DNA from: Desmodesmus armatus
Lineage: Eukaryota; Chlorophyta; Chlorophyceae; Sphaeropleales; Scenedesmaceae
DNA length: 64,000 nt
Direction of reading: 5' to 3'
Assembly (NCBI GenBank): GCA_007449985.2
Contig: VIIQ02000005.1
Location: forward strand, 806,001-870,000
Within the stretch, counting starts at the first letter, position 1, and each line of letters starts with the position of its first letter. Of the stretch, positions 11,557 to 28,400 are shown piece by piece. The notes beneath the pieces are model-generated. The model was given only the letters and a program-made list of their open reading frames with translations. It did no database searches and had not been told where the DNA came from. A program made the position numbers and the translations under genes.

Positions 11557-14500
11557 GCTGCCCAACAGCAACTCCACCAGCAGGTGCAGGGCTTGTTGCA
11601 AGAGGTGTCAGCCCCTGCACATCAGTCTACAGCATCGGGAGAGGCTGCAGCAACGGCGGGGGCAGCATCTGTCTCGGGGCCTGCTGCCTACAGCCAGGCT
11701 GTGCAGCTATTGCAGGCCTTGCTGGCTGACTTCAGTCTTTACATACCAGCCTGCAGCAGCAGGCAGCTGAGCAGCGTGCTCTGGGTTGTGGGGCGCTTTC
11801 ATCGTGCAGCAGCAGGCTGTGCCGATATACAGCAGGCTGCAGCTGTCATGCTGCAGGCTCTGCTGGGCCAGACAGACCAGAGGGAGGCAGCTCCTGCTGC
11901 AGGCGCCGCGCAGCAGCAGCAGCAGCATTCTCCAAACAGCCGGCAGCAGGGTGCAGCACTAGGCGCTGTCTCGGCAGCTCCTGGTGTGTGCCTACTTGGC
12001 CGTGAGGGCAATGCAGCTGACGTGCAGAACACACTGTGGGCACTGGGGCGGTTGGCACAGGTGGGGTGACATCGGGATCGTACGGTGCTGCTGGCAGGAC
12101 AACAGAATGGCCTGAAGAAGCGCAGGGTTTTTCACCAGTTGCCAAGCACAACTTGTCATGGGGCTCAACAGGATACTGCTGTGGAACCCGATTAGATGAC
12201 GGTGTCGACTCTGTTGCATCCAATGCGTTCAGTGCATGCTTGTGGCTAGCTTTGGTGGTGACATCTGCGCACGGTCTGGTACATGCTTTCATTGTTATTC
12301 AACCTTCATGTGGTTTTCTTGCATGGTACAGGTGCTGGATGTAAACAGCTTGCTGGCACACCAACAGGACAGCAGCAGCAGCAGCGACAGCGGCAGCAAT
12401 AGCACCAGCAGCGGTGTCAGCAGCAGCGGTGGCGCCAAGGGCAATAGCGGCAGTCAGGTGCTTGCAATGTTGGACACTTTGTGTGCCGAGCAGCTGTCAG
12501 GCGGCCGTGTGGATGGTCAGTATGCTGCCAACTGCCTGTACGGCTTTGCCCACCTGCGGGCACCAGCTCCGCAACTGTTCGAAGTGCTGGTGGCAAGGGC
12601 AAACCCCAACTATTGCAGGTAAGAGCATGCTGGCCATGCTGGGTATTGGTGCTGTGTGCAGTACACACAGGCTGCTGCAGGCAGATGCACCAGTCAGCCT
12701 GCAACCATTTAAATACACGCGAGTCAGTCAAACAGCGGCAGCAGTCCTTGCTCCTAAAGTACGCCTCACACAGTCACCTGGCTTGACCCACAGGCCCAAT
12801 GTATCAATCTTGTGCTCAGTTACTTGCCTTGCCCCATCTTCCTGTTCCTTCCTCCTTGTTCACCCCAGGCGTCTGCAGTCGCAGCATGTTGTGGTGATCA
12901 CCTGGGCAGCCTCCAAGCTGGGCCACTTCCAGCCTATGCTGTATGATTGCCTGTTGTGGCGTGCTGTGGCTGTGAGGGGTGTGCTGCACCCCCAGGGCGT
13001 GGCCATGCTGCTGTCGTCTTGTGCACGAGTTGGGCACAGACCAGACCCACGTGCAGTTGCGCAGCTGTTACAGGTAGGACAGGCATGCAGGCCATGGTAG
13101 TTGAGGTAGTTGTTTGTCACCATGGATGGCTCAGCAGCGGCTAGGCAGGGTAGCTGCAAGGTCCCAAGCTTGATGCCTCTTCAGCCACAGGTGGGCTGCA
13201 CCGTGCAGGTGTGCTCCTGTTCCAGCACAAGTGCTGATGCAGCTGCTGGCGTGTCTGTTGGCTGCAGGTGTGCAAGGCCCAGTGGTGGAAGCTGCGTGGC
13301 AAGCATCTATCCAACCTGGTGTGGGGCCTGATGGGCACTGACTGCTTGCAGCACCATGAGGCCTTCTTCATGGGTGTGCTGCTGTGCCAGGTCACAGTCA
13401 AGCTGCATGAACTGCAGCCTGCAGGGGTGGCCACTGTGCTGCAGGCACTGCTGAAGGTCAGCAGGGGAACACGGCGCAGCACAGCACGCCTGAGCACACA
13501 GCAGGCTGACGACAGTACCCCACAAGGACCGGCGGCGAGTGAGCAGCCCAGCAGCAGTACCACCAGTGGCAGCAGCAGCAGGAGCGATGATGCCAGCTGT
13601 GCTGGCAGGCCCGCACATGGTGCGACAGTTCATCAGCGGCTTGCCTGCAGGGCTGGGCAGCAGGGCCAGGGCAACAGCAGCAGCGGTGTTGCGCCAAGGC
13701 TGGGTGTTTCACCTGCAGCAGCAGTGCGGGCGCAGATTGCCCTGTCTGCTGCCCTGGCGGGGTCCCAAGGTGACACCAGCAGTCAGCTGCTATTGCTGCT
13801 GAGGCAGATTGGGGAGCACATCATGCAGCAGCTGCCCAATACCAGCGCCCAGACCCTGTACAACATCATTGTGAGTCTGGCCGGTTTGGGGTACTATGAA
13901 CCCCGATTGTATGACAGACTAGCAGTGGCGGCAGCTTCTGCAGCTGCTGGGGTTGGCTTCGTGCCAAGCTGTAGGGCCCGCCATGCCTCACCAAGCTTTC
14001 AGGGCCATTTGCAGCAACAGCAGCAGCAGGCGAGGTGTGTGTACAGCAGCCAGCAGTGCCTGCAGCTGCTGGGAGCCTTTGGCACCTTCCAGCACGCTGC
14101 ACCGCAGCTGCACCAGCAGCTGCTGCCAGTGCTGGCTGCAAACGCCGCCAGCTTGACAGACCACCAGCTCACACAGCTGCTGACAGCTGCCACCAGTGGC
14201 TGGGCCGCTCGTGACGCCAGCAGGGAATCCGTGTATGGCGTTGGCCAACTACGGTTGCTGCTGCAGCTTGCGGACGTTGCTTTGCAACGGCAGAGGCGCC
14301 CAGCGGGGGCTGAGCAGCTGCAGGGGCTTGTCAGTGTGGCAACAGCATGCAGCACCCTGCTGCAGTTGGCTGCTACTGAGCTGCAGCAGGAGTGTGGCAC
14401 TGTCAACGTGGTGGTGGAGGGCAGTGCTGCTCTGTTGTCAGTAGTGCACAGGCAGACTGATAGGCTGGTGGGCCAGCTGGCTGTTACTGTGCTTGCACAG

Positions 14501-15130
14501 CCACAGCTGCTGCCCTGGTCTACCCTCCTGAGGTTGCTGCATGCCACGCTGCTGTTGCAAGGCCCCTGCATGGTGCAGGTGCAACAACAACAGCCGCAGC
14601 AGCACCATGAAATCTTCAACAGGTCTGACAACAGCAGCAGCGCAGCACCAGGCTGGCAGCCTGTTGTCACCCCCCGGGTAGTGCAGCAACTGGGCCGGTT
14701 GGTCCAGGACCACCCCAACCACTGGCCCTGGGGCAGCAAGCCGCAAGACCTGGTGCTGCTGCTGCAGTGCGCAACACACCCAGCCATGACCAGCACCTTA
14801 TCAGGAAGCAGCAGCAGCTTGCAGCTAGCTGATGCTTATGCGAAGGAGCTTGCACAGAATGTGCATAGCTGCAACACGCACACCCTGGTGACCCTGCTGC
14901 AGGTGTTGGCAGCAGCGTGGCAACAACCAGGGGACCACAAGTATGGGCATGTGGGGCTCGTGACAGCAGCAGCCCGGCAGCTGCACAGTAAGGCACGGTT
15001 GGCAACGAAGGTGCAGCTGGCAGCAGCAGTGGCAGCACTGGAGGTGCTGCAGCAGCAGCAGACACCACTGTACAGGGCTGCCTCCAGGCTCATTGCAGCC
15101 ACAGCGGAAGCAGGGGTGGCGCAGCAGTAG
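10726..15130 (+). CDS. OPR/FASTK-like helical repeat protein, probably organelle-targeted
   Basis: Probable RNA-binding factor for organelle gene expression, inferred from the family. Exons 10726-12060, 12332-12618, 12869-13073 and 13268-15130 join in phase to 1,229 aa. The N-terminus is rich in Arg, Ser and Ala with few acidic residues, like a transit peptide. Degenerate repeats of roughly 35-40 residues with an L-x-x-x-L-W-x-L/V-x-x-L core recur: SSVLWVVGRFH, QNTLWALGRLAQ, ANCLYGFAHL, VVITWAASKLGHF, SNLVWGLMGT, LYNIIVSLAGLGYYEP and LQLLGAFGTF. This is the octotricopeptide or FAST-kinase-like pattern common in green algae. Long Gln and Ser/Thr linkers separate the repeats, with a CAG tract at 11517-11554. 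No C-terminal RAP domain was recognised. The target RNA cannot be told. Convergent with the CDK7 gene. Confidence 0.82.
11517..11554 (+). repeat. CAG trinucleotide tract coding poly-Gln
   Basis: About a dozen CAG codons in a row within exon 1 of the OPR-like gene, giving a Gln run before HAAQQQLHQQ. It is an unstable microsatellite in coding sequence, and Gln runs are common in neighbouring genes. Confidence 0.9.
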
Positions 15131-15596
15131 GGAGTTGATTGCCAGAGGTTCATCAAGGGCTCTGGAGCCTGCGTGCTTACACCAGTTGCGGCCCAATGTT
15201 GTAGCTGTAATGCCTGTGCACAAGATGTCACTGAGTGTTGGGTGGCACAGCTTCATTGGCATGGTTCGGAATGAAATGCCATTTCATACGGCCTATGAGC
15301 CTAGTTTGTCAGGCGTGGCCCTGACCCAGTTTAGTAGTAGTGGTGTAAACACATGCATGTACTCCGGTTGCATGTACACAAGTTTGGAGAGAAACAGCTG
15401 CCAAGCACAAGTCAAGTATGTTCAATGCCAAGCACGCTGCAGATGCACTTTGCTCCGAAGATTCACAACCAGTATCTGCATGGTGTGCAGTGTTTCAGCA
15501 CAGACCATTGCACTGCAGTCAAAAGCTACCTGGATCTCAAGGTTCTGCACATCCTGCACACCGAATCCCACAGAGCAGCCATGCCGTCGCAATTCA
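15131..15596. other. Convergent 3' region between OPR-like gene and CDK7
   Basis: This holds the 3' ends of two convergent genes. TGTAA at 15206-15210, about 75 bp after the OPR-like stop, is a possible algal poly(A) signal. Open minus-strand codons in this stretch lie beyond the better-supported CDK7 stop. Confidence 0.4.
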
Positions 15597-18556
<2,960 letters not shown>

Positions 18557-19403
18557 CCGACCACCTGCTTAGCACTGCCACTGTCCAGGTTGGCAGCTCA
18601 CCCACGACATGTGTGGTGAGCGTGCATTCAGATGATCAGAAAGCAGCACCTGCTTGTGCTGCTGGGTGATTACAGACAGTGACAGGGCCTCAGCAGTAAT
18701 TACAAGAGCATTGCTGGAGCAGGTGTGCAGGAGGATTAAACTAATTTCAGAAACAATTCTAAGCACGCTTGTGATTGTTGTCAACCCCATCAAACAACAT
18801 TAGCGATGTCAACAGTAGATCTGGCAGTTGCAACTGTGACGGTTGCACGCCACGAAACGACCAACCGTGACGAGACGACATTGTCTTTGGTATATGTGTT
18901 TGTGTGGAGCTTTCTTGCATCATATGCTGTTGTCGGAGGCAAAAGCAGTTTGAAGCAGGTTTGATTGCTGTTGTGCCAAAAGCTTGATCGGGTTGTTGCT
19001 CAAGGCAGCTGTACCATCAAGCTGCAGATATTGTCAGCGAATAATGCTTAAGGGCCCATGAGACTGGCCTGCAGGGCTCAGCACTACTGCCTACCTGTTT
19101 AGCACAGGTGGGTGACAGTGGACCTCCTGTGACATTCATGCAAACATTGCACATGACTGTCCAATCATTACGTCTCACCAGAGCTGCATGACAGCACTGC
19201 ATCTGCAATGCATGCTTTGAGGACAGTCTGAGAGGCAGCATGCAGCATGACAGGCCCATCACATGGTCAGATGGTGCTTGGTTTGTGATGCAAAAGCACC
19301 CTGGATCCTGGAGCTGCAACGCAGCTGCTGCACCGTGGCAAGCACTGAGTGGATGTCACTGGGTGAACTTTTTCGCTGTGCCGTGCCATGCGCCAGGTCA
19401 CAG
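18557..19403. promoter_or_regulatory. Shared upstream region of CDK7 and SDG2-like genes
   Basis: 847 bp between divergent starts. Small open frames here show no conserved motif. In-frame ATGs at 19263 and near 19350 could extend the SDG2-like N-terminus if transcription starts earlier. No repeat was recognised. Confidence 0.35.
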
Positions 19404-22400
19404 ATGGCAGATGCACAAGTCCAGCAGACACCAGCAGCGCAACTGCAGCTCAACAGCAGGGACGTCCCCAGCTTCCTGCCCCTGTCTTTTGATCCCAACC
19501 TCTTGGGGCCTCCTGGGCCGTCGGGAGTCCAACAGCTTCATGCGGCCCGGCAGCATCTGGGGGCACCTGGCAGGCACCCCGTTAGGGGGCCGCCAGCTGG
19601 CATGATGCCGCCCAACCTGCCGTACCAGCAACAGATGCCTGGCGGCTTCGGCGGTTTGCCTGCAGACCAAAACGGCATGCATCATATGCCGGCCATGCCT
19701 CCCATGCCACCAGACATGATGCAGCAGCAGCAGCACTTCCCGCCTGGCATGCCCATACCGCCCATGCCACCACAGGCAGCAGCAGCAGCAGGTGGGTGGC
19801 CAGGGGGGCCAGGAGACCCCTATGATGTCATGGCGTCAGCAGCTGCAAACGGCACCATCTACCCTGCAGCGGCAGGCAACAAGCGGCGGCGTCGTGATGC
19901 GTCCCCCCTGGATGCTGAGGCGCAGCTGCTGCTGCTGGGGTTCCTGTCTGCTGTCGTGGGTGACAGCAATACCCTCAACCAGTGCTTGGTCAGCGCAGTG
20001 GGCCTGGAGACGCAGCAGGAGCAGCAGCGGCGGGCTGCAGCAGCAGCCGGCATTGCGGCACCCATGCCCCCGCCCCCCAAGCTGGGTGTGTTGGGGTCCT
20101 ACCAGCTGGCTCAAAAGCTGGCCAATGAGCTGAGGGCCCGACCAGCACTTTCGTTGGTGTGGCAGCTGCAGCTTCAGCTTGATACGGCACGCAGGTGCGG
20201 CCGCGCAGCTGGTTTTGTAGTATCGTGCAGGCGGACGTTGGTCCACACAACAGCCTTGCAATGGCAACAACTGTGAAAGTGCAACCAGCATTGACAGGTC
20301 CTGCATCATACCATTCGTACATGTCCATGCTGCTACTGAGAGCCATGCGTGCCACAGAATGGCTCACACATGACCACCCCTTGCTTGCCTTGTTGCGCCT
20401 GTCCCTTGTGTGCCTGCCAGCATGTTGGCCCTGGGTGGTGCCTGCACTCTGGATGACCTGCGCCAGCACATTGCCTCGGATCTTCACACTGTGCTGGCAA
20501 GCTTGGACAATGACACACTTCCGGGCAGGAGGGCCAAGGTGGAGGCACAGGTGGGATAGCAGCGCAAAGGGCAGGTGGCAGGCATACAGGACGGGTACTG
20601 GCAGACAGAGCCATTGCAGGCTCGGCAGCAGCTGATGGTTGGGGTGCGCTGACCTGGCGAATGATAGCAGGTGCAGCTGGCTGAGGCAATACAAATTATG
20701 CAGAGGTTGCAATGAAGCAGCTTCATGAAATGCCATCGTGGCATTGGCAAGTCAGGTGGGACAAATCTACACAAAATGTGGCTTGGCTGTGTTGCTGTCC
20801 CCTGCCACCCTTCACCCCTGTGCTGTTGTCCCACGCTGCGCCTTGCTTGCTGCTGCAGTGTGAGCTGAGTCAGGATGCCCTCAGGGATGTTGCTGAGCAG
20901 CTGCTGCAGGAAGCGGGCCACATTGAGAAGCCTGCAGCAGCAGCACCTCGAACTGTCACTGTTTACAAGCCGCTGCCCAGGTAGGGCTGATGCAGCAGTT
21001 GGTGGTAGTTTTGATCCAATCTCAGCAGACTAGACTGCCTGAAATTCCGCCTGTTGATGCCCCATTTTCCCGTCTTCAATCCATTTGGATTTGCAGTAGG
21101 AGCGTTGGGGCACTTCAGCTACCGTGTCACCTTGAGCTCCCAAGGCAACATCACAATTTGCCTATCCTTCCTGCAAGCTTCTCTTGTTGCCCACGATGTG
21201 CTGTTTGTGCAGGTGCATCATTGAAAACAAGGAGCCGTTTGCTCACAAAGAGTGGCGGCGGGAGCCCTTTGACCCCCGGCCCTACATACCCCTCACAGAG
21301 TATGCGATCACTAGCAAGGTGGCGTCTGAGGTGCGCAGAGGCTATGATGGTGCGCTAGGGCCTGGAAGCAGCTTAAGAGGAAGGGGCATGTGCCGCATGT
21401 TTCAAGCAACAATACCACAGGCACTTGGCTGTATCCAGGTGGTTGGCATGGCGTCTGTATGTGTGTCTGTGTGTTGCTTGTATGGCCTCTTGCCTGATTG
21501 TTGGCTGCTGGTGATGCTGCCCGTTACACTGCTGCTGTGCTGTGCCTGCCAGGCCAAGGCTCTGCGCTGGAAGCTGACCACCCGCCGTGCTGATGGCGCT
21601 GGTGATGGCTTTGCTGAGAAGCACTCAGACCTACCGCCTGAGGAGCTGCAGGACAAGGAGCAGCACCTCGTCAAACAGGTCCGAAACGGCCGGTGCTTAC
21701 TATGCGCCCGCACTGGCGCGCACGCAGCAGCAGCGCTCGCACTTGTGCGCTGAAACTTTGTGTCATGCAGTGCGCTCAGGTCAAGTCATCATCATCGACC
21801 ACAGGGCGCTAAGTGCATCCAACCAACTGTACCGTTTTTGTCGTCGCTGTGTTTGCCGCAGGTTGTTGCCCGGCAGGCCTTGATCCAGGGGCTAGACGTA
21901 GTGGAGGTGGACACCTGGGGCATGGATTGCTACACCCGCCGCAACGTGTTCGACGCAGTGCTGGAGGCAGACGTCTTCAAGCACCTGCGCCCGGAGCAGG
22001 AGGAATTTGAGCCGGACCCCGAGCTCGACGCGCTGGAGGCGCAGCAGCAGCTAGATGCGGCCTTGCATGCGCAGCGGCCCAAGCGCAAGAAGAAAAAGAA
22101 GAAGCACTTCAAGGAGCTGCGGGGTGGCAGCAGCAGCGCGGCAGCATCACGGCAGCCGTCAGCAGCTGGTGGCGGTGGCGGCGGTGGGGGTGCTGCTGTG
22201 GCGCTGAAACCGCCGCCGCAGATCATCCTCGACATACCAGAGCTGCCGGTCATGTGCAACAGCACCCCAGGGACATTCCTGTTCCTGGAGATGCGTGTGC
22301 TGTGCAACTGCACCTCCTGCTTGAAGGAGCCTGACCTTGAGGCCCGCAAGTGGATGCCCACAAAGTTTGAGCAGCATGCGGGAGCAGGCAGCAGCAAGAA

Positions 22401-25400
22401 GTGGCGAGCCAGCATACGCATCCCCCCTGGTGCTGTGGAGCAGTGCCCTGCAGACGCGCAGCCCATGCAGATAGGCAAGTGGATGGACGAAATGGGCATC
22501 GACAGCAAGGTGCCCAAGGTGGGCCCAGCTTGGCTGCTGCCAGGCGCAGCTGGCGAGCAGCAGGAGCAGCAGCAGGGTGTTGAGCAGCAGCACCAGCAGC
22601 TGGGCGGGCAGCAACAACAGGAGCTGCAGCAGCAGCAGGCACTGCAACAGCCAGGGCACAGCAGTTGGCAGGGCAGCAGCAGGGGGGCCAATCGTCGGCT
22701 GCGCTGCAGCCCGGTGTGCAGCAGGCCCTGATTCAAGCAGCTCTCAACCCAGGGCAGCCGATGGATGTTGATGTGCCACCGTACCCGCAGCAGCAGCAGC
22801 CAAAGCAGGAGCAGCAGCCACAGCCACAGCTTCAGCAGTCTGTGAAGGCTGAACCTGATGCTGCAGCTGCTGCACCCGCCAGCAGTCCTCAGGAGCTGGA
22901 GGTGAAGCCTGTGTCTGAACAGCAGCAGCTTCAGCAGCCGGAGGTGAAGCCCATGGCAGAGCAGGCTGAGCCACAGCCACAGCAGCCGCACCAGCAACAA
23001 CAGCAGGAACAGCAGCAGCAGCAGCAGAAGGTTCCAGTGAAGGTGGAGGACAGTTCTGCAGCTGCTGCAGCTGTTGCTGTTGAGCCACTGCAGCAGTCAC
23101 CCCAGCAGCAAGTGCCGTCAGCAGAAGCAGCAGCCATGCCGCAGGAGGCGTCTGGCAGTGAGCAGCCATTTGTGCAGCCAACGCATGCAGCAGCAGAGCC
23201 TCTAGGCCAGCAGCAGCAAGAACCGCAGCCAACAGGTCAGCAGCAGGTGCCTGAGCAGCAGTTGAGCCCACAGCAGCAAGACCCTTGTGCGCAGCAGCAG
23301 TCACAGCAGCAGCAGCCACAGCAGCAGCAGTCGAGCCCAGGCCAGCAATCGCGGGAGGCCAGCACAGCGCCTGCTGCTGGCACAGATGCTGCAGATGCAG
23401 GAGCTGCAGCTGGTGTCGGAGCCAGTGCAGAAGCTGGCGGTGATGCTGCTGCCGGTGATGTCAGCTCGTCTGGAGAGGAGGTCAGTGGCAGCGACGAGTC
23501 GTCCGATGACGATGAGGAGGGTGGTGTGAGGCGCAGCAGCAGGTCCCGCAAGCGGGTGGTGTATGCGGACGAGGCTGCGGGTGACCTGGAGGTGAGACAT
23601 TGTACTTTGCTGTTGAGCAGCAGTGCCTGCGCCTGCTAATACGCTGGTTCAGAGCATCACTGCACACATTGCTGGCCCTGCCCATCCATGTTTTGAGGTG
23701 CTGAACATGGAAGCTTTGACACCTGATGCATTTGCGCATAACTTGCTGGTGGGACAGACCTGCACTGTGTGCAGACTGTTTCAGTGCTGACGGTCGTGTA
23801 TGCGTGTGTGCTCTGCAGGCCAGTACCGCTGCTGCACGGGAGGCTGCTCGGGAGGCGGCTCGTGACAAACTCTATGGCACCAGGCGCATCAAATACGGGG
23901 ACGAAGAGAAGGACGCAGTGCATGCGTAAGTTGACCGGCCCTGATGTTGTTGGTGACTGCATGTGTGGGAGCCAGAACGTCCCTTCTTGTGGTACCAGCA
24001 TACACACCTGCAGGAAGCAGGCATACAAAGGCGCCATCCAGAAGGTTCCTAGGCTGTCCCAACATGTGTCTGCAAGCTTTTTCTGTGTATCGTGCATCAT
24101 GTGTTGCAGGTGGATTGACCGTGTGTTCATACCTGCAGTAAACAGAGCTGGTCCTGACGGCTGGGATATGGTCAAGGTGGCCACAGACATCAAGCTGGCA
24201 GCAGAGGCAACAGGCAGCGAGGTGGGACCTTGTAGCTTGTCATGGCAGCTGGTGTGTTGTGTTGTGGGCTGCTCTTGTGTCCTGATCGAAGGGGAGTCGG
24301 GGGCTGTTGCTGGTTGAAGGGACGATCTGCAAAAAGCAGCTGCAGTCCCTTGCGTCCTGGCCGGCTATAGAAGCAGAACGTTTGCCTCTGCTGCTACACC
24401 CTTACAGACGGACGTGAAGGCTGCTACAGCCATCCTGCGTCAGTTTGAGCGCCTGCCTGAAGGCTACAATTACTTCAGGCTGCATCCTAAGGGCCGAGGC
24501 ATGCTGGTGGCCCGACCAGGTGGCATCCAGCCCTTCACCTTTGTGGAGGAGTATCTGGGGGAGGTCCACACAGGTGGGCACGCACGCGCACTCGCATGCG
24601 CACGCACAGGCTGTGTAGTATGCGGGGGTTTAGCTGGTGGATGAGCGTGTGCATGGCTTGATGTGTTACTGCAGCCTGCTTGATGCGTGTACCATGTATG
24701 GGGTTGCTCGCCATCGGTGACCAGCTTACAGGTTTGCTATGGTTTATTGGGAATTCTGCCACACCCACACGCAAGCGTGGACAGTGCAACTGATGCATGA
24801 ACCATGCTGCCATACAAGAAGCTTATGGCTTTGCTACCAGATGCTGCGCCTCTGCAACCCCTTGTTCGCAAGAAGACTGAGATCATCGCAGTTGGAGTCC
24901 CCCCGGTACAATGTTGCTACTGTTCCACAACACTTAATGCAAACAGAAATTGCCCATGGTGCGCCTTTCACCCGCCTTTGATAGGTTGGCGCTGGTTTGA
25001 GATCCAAGATGCCATCAAGAAGATCACTCAGAAAGACCTGCCAGACTTCTACAACATCACCCTGGAGCGGCCAAAGGACGACCCAGACGGTTACGACGTC
25101 ATGTTTGTCGACGCAGCCTTCATGGGCAGCTTTGCCAGCAGGATGAGCCACAGCTGCTCACCAAACTGCCAGGTATGAGGATTCTGGGGTGTGACTTGTG
25201 CTGCGCCATCAAATGCACAGAGGGTGGTGGTGCGTGCATGCAGCATGATGACTGACGGGTCGTTGAGGCATGAGGTGCAGTCTCAGGCTGGGAGATGAAG
25301 CTGCTCCCGTGCTGCTGTCTGCTGCCTTGCAGGCTGTTGTTGTGTCAGCTGGTGGCCGGTTGACTGTGGCGCTGTACACCATCCGGCATGTGCTCCCTGG

Positions 25401-28400
25401 GGAGGAGTTGACGTTTGACTATGCGAGTGTTACTGAGAGTGAGGATGAGTTCAAGCAGGCCTTCTGCATGTGCAGCTCGAGGCAATGCAGGGGCAGCTAC
25501 CTGCACTACACAGGCAAGGCGTACATGCAGGTGAGGGGCTGATGAGGAGATGCAGGGCAGCATGCTGGAGGTTCAAGGCTTCAACATCTACCTGTCGAGA
25601 TTTGACGCGCGTGCGACTATTGGTGGTATGTTTCTGTGGTCAGTGTGCCCTGTTGAGATGCGTGCTGTATGGGTGAGCTACTCCAGTCGAGTGCACTGTG
25701 CTGCATCCGGTCTGGCTGAACTATAAGGCTGCCCTCCTGCTGGCTGCTGTACTCCTGCGCAGGTGGTTGAGGAGCAGCACACCTTCCTTGACCGCCAGGT
25801 GTCACTGCTCAGGTGCAGCTTGGAGCCGCTCACCGCTGATGACAAGGTGGGCTGATGGGCCAGCATACACCCCATGAGGGCTCCACGAGTAGGCCAGCAC
25901 AGCCAAGTTTGGGGATGCAGGACAGGAGCTGCGCTTTCGTCTGCTCCCTCATCACGACCTGTGCTCCACTCTCCTTTCGAAGTCACACGCGTTTGGGCTG
26001 CACCAAGGCCCTCCTTGCCAGTCATGACATTCACAGGCACACGCTGACATCTTCGGCCAAATTCATGTCGCTGTGGTGCAGGCTGCACTGCATGCTGCAG
26101 GTCTGCGCGGCAGTGCTCTGGGCCGTGCTGACGTGGCCGCCAACCTGGAGGTACCGGACTGGCTGAAGAAGTGGGTGGTCCTCACACTACAGTTTGTGGA
26201 GAAGGAGAAGGAGCTGCTGCCAGGGGTGAGGGGGGTACTGCTCTTGCCTAGAGTCCACGGGCTTGTAATGGCCACTGTCCTGCAAGCCAGCAGCTAGCTG
26301 CAGTGCAAGGTTTGCTGCACGTTCCGCTGCAAGTGGCATCATGTGCAGCTGCACCAATACCGGGTCCAGTAAAGACAAAATGTGACCGTGTTGGTTTGCG
26401 CATGGTTGTGCAGTGGTGCGCTAGTGCCATCATTCAAAAAGCGCCATGTCAAAAGGGTTGCGCGTCTTTTTTTGCAGTGCAGTACACCTGCAGTACAGGA
26501 CAACAGCACACAGGCTGTGATTTTGCGCGCTCCAAAGCCTTGATCAGAATGATCAGTGGCACTCTGTGCTTATGTCCGTGCCTTTCCCCCCTGCTGCTAC
26601 CACCAGGCCCTGCAGGCGCTGCCTCCACCTCTGACAGTGTCCGAGCCTGATTCCGTGTCGGCAGCAGTTGGTGTGGAGCTCAATAGGCTGCAGAACATCT
26701 GCATCACACTCGACAAAGCAAAGCACTGCCTCAACCAGCCAGGACAGTGCAAGTGAGAGAGGGCTGATGCTGGGAGGGAAGGGGGTTCAGCATACATGCA
26801 AGATACTGTGTGGTTGGTTGGGATTGAAGATGCGCGATAGACACCGCTGGTAATGGATGTTCATGCAACTGTTTTCTCCGTATCCGCACCGATGCCTGCG
26901 CACATGTGCTGTAATGCAGCCAACTAAGGTGCTGTTCTTGCTATCTATTGTGACAGTGGAGGCTGCACCTGTCATGCTAATCAATGCATGGTGTGTGCCT
27001 TGTGCTGCACAGGGAGGCCCCTCTTGCACTGCTCAGCGCTGAGGAGGTTGTTGAGCACCTGTGGAGTGGGGACAAGTCAGTGGCGAAAAGGGCAGCAGCT
27101 GCAGCTGCAGCCTTTGCCCTGGAGGCACAGGTGCATGGCTCATCTGAACAGCTGCAGCATGTCTTCTTGGCTGCAGCCAGCAATTATGTGCTGTTTGGCT
27201 TCATGTCGACCTGTCATGTGCTGCACGTCCTACACACCCACACACAACTTTGGGCTGATTGCCATGATAGCGCATCTGCCTGCCTTATCTTGTGACGTTT
27301 GCTGCCTTTGCTGGCCGCTCTGCTGCCCCCTCTCTGCTCGCCACAGCATGCTGAGCTGCTCATCGGTGCGCGCACACCCGAGCAGTACACTGCCGTAGGT
27401 CAGGCCCTATCGTCCGTAAGTGCGCCCCTGGCGGCCATGTCCACGCTGCTGGCCCAGCCTGCCGCTGATGCTGCTGCTGCGCGCGCACTGCTGGCTCAGC
27501 TGGTGGTGCACCTGAGGGAACTGGATGTATCACAGGGGGGTGGACACACACGCACAGCAGACGTGCTGGCGCTGTACGCAGCAACACAGGTGGGGCCAGT
27601 GGCGATGGGCAGCCTGCTTGCGATCACACTTGCTGTGCAACAGCTGTGCAACAGCTCTGCAACAGCTGTGCATCAAGTTGCCATGGTTGGCAGATGGTAA
27701 CAGCTTTGGCACTGCCTTATGACCATCAAAATGTATCTGAAGGTGTGATTGTGCTGATGCACCGCATTCTTCGGTGTGCCTGTGCATGATATAAGGATGG
27801 TTAGGGGCTGCATGTGTATGCCTGTTTGTTGTGGCTGTGTAGGTGTGGTTTACCTCTACGCGTGACTACATCAGCTTCACCTCACCACCCCTCCAGCTGC
27901 ACGAAGACATGATTAGCATGCACGGCGGCTTTGCTGGGCCCATGGGGGGTCAACCCCGCCGCACCAGCTCACAGGGTCAGCTGCCGCCAGCAGCAGCTGC
28001 TGCAGGTGCTGGCAGCAGCGGGTTTGCCCCCTACGGCAGCTACAGCGGCAGCAATGCAGATGGTTGGGGGCCAGGCGATGTTGAGGGGGGTCCTCAGGCA
28101 GATGGTGCAGCCGTGGAGGAGCGTGAGCGAGAGGGTGCGAGCAGCAGGAGGGGCAGGGGTCGTGGAAGAGGGAGGGGTCGTGGCAGCCGGGGAGGCGGTG
28201 CAGCCAGCGGGTACAAGCGGGGAGCAGACTCGGACGACGAGTACGATCCTGACAAAGACAGCTTCAGCGGCAGCAGCCCAGGCAGCAGCGAGCTTGACAG
28301 CGATGATGACAGCAGGGGCAGGGCCAAGCCCAGGGGAGGCAGGGGAGGCAGGGGGGGCAGGGGCAGGGGTCGCGGCAGTGGTGGTGAAGGTGGCGGCCTG

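Noticed and set aside
13999..14796. 265-codon minus-strand open frame
   Set aside because: It is the antisense shadow of CAG-rich OPR-like exon 4, with low-complexity Cys/Ser composition.
20671..20706. Possible small exon (VQLAEAIQIMQ) in the SDG2-like gene
   Set aside because: Its end phase does not fit the next exon, while the flanking exons join in phase without it.
21930..23000. 356-codon open frame on the minus strand
   Set aside because: It is antisense to the Gln-rich exons of the SDG2-like gene; CAG repeats read as Leu/Cys/Ala runs on the other strand without stops.
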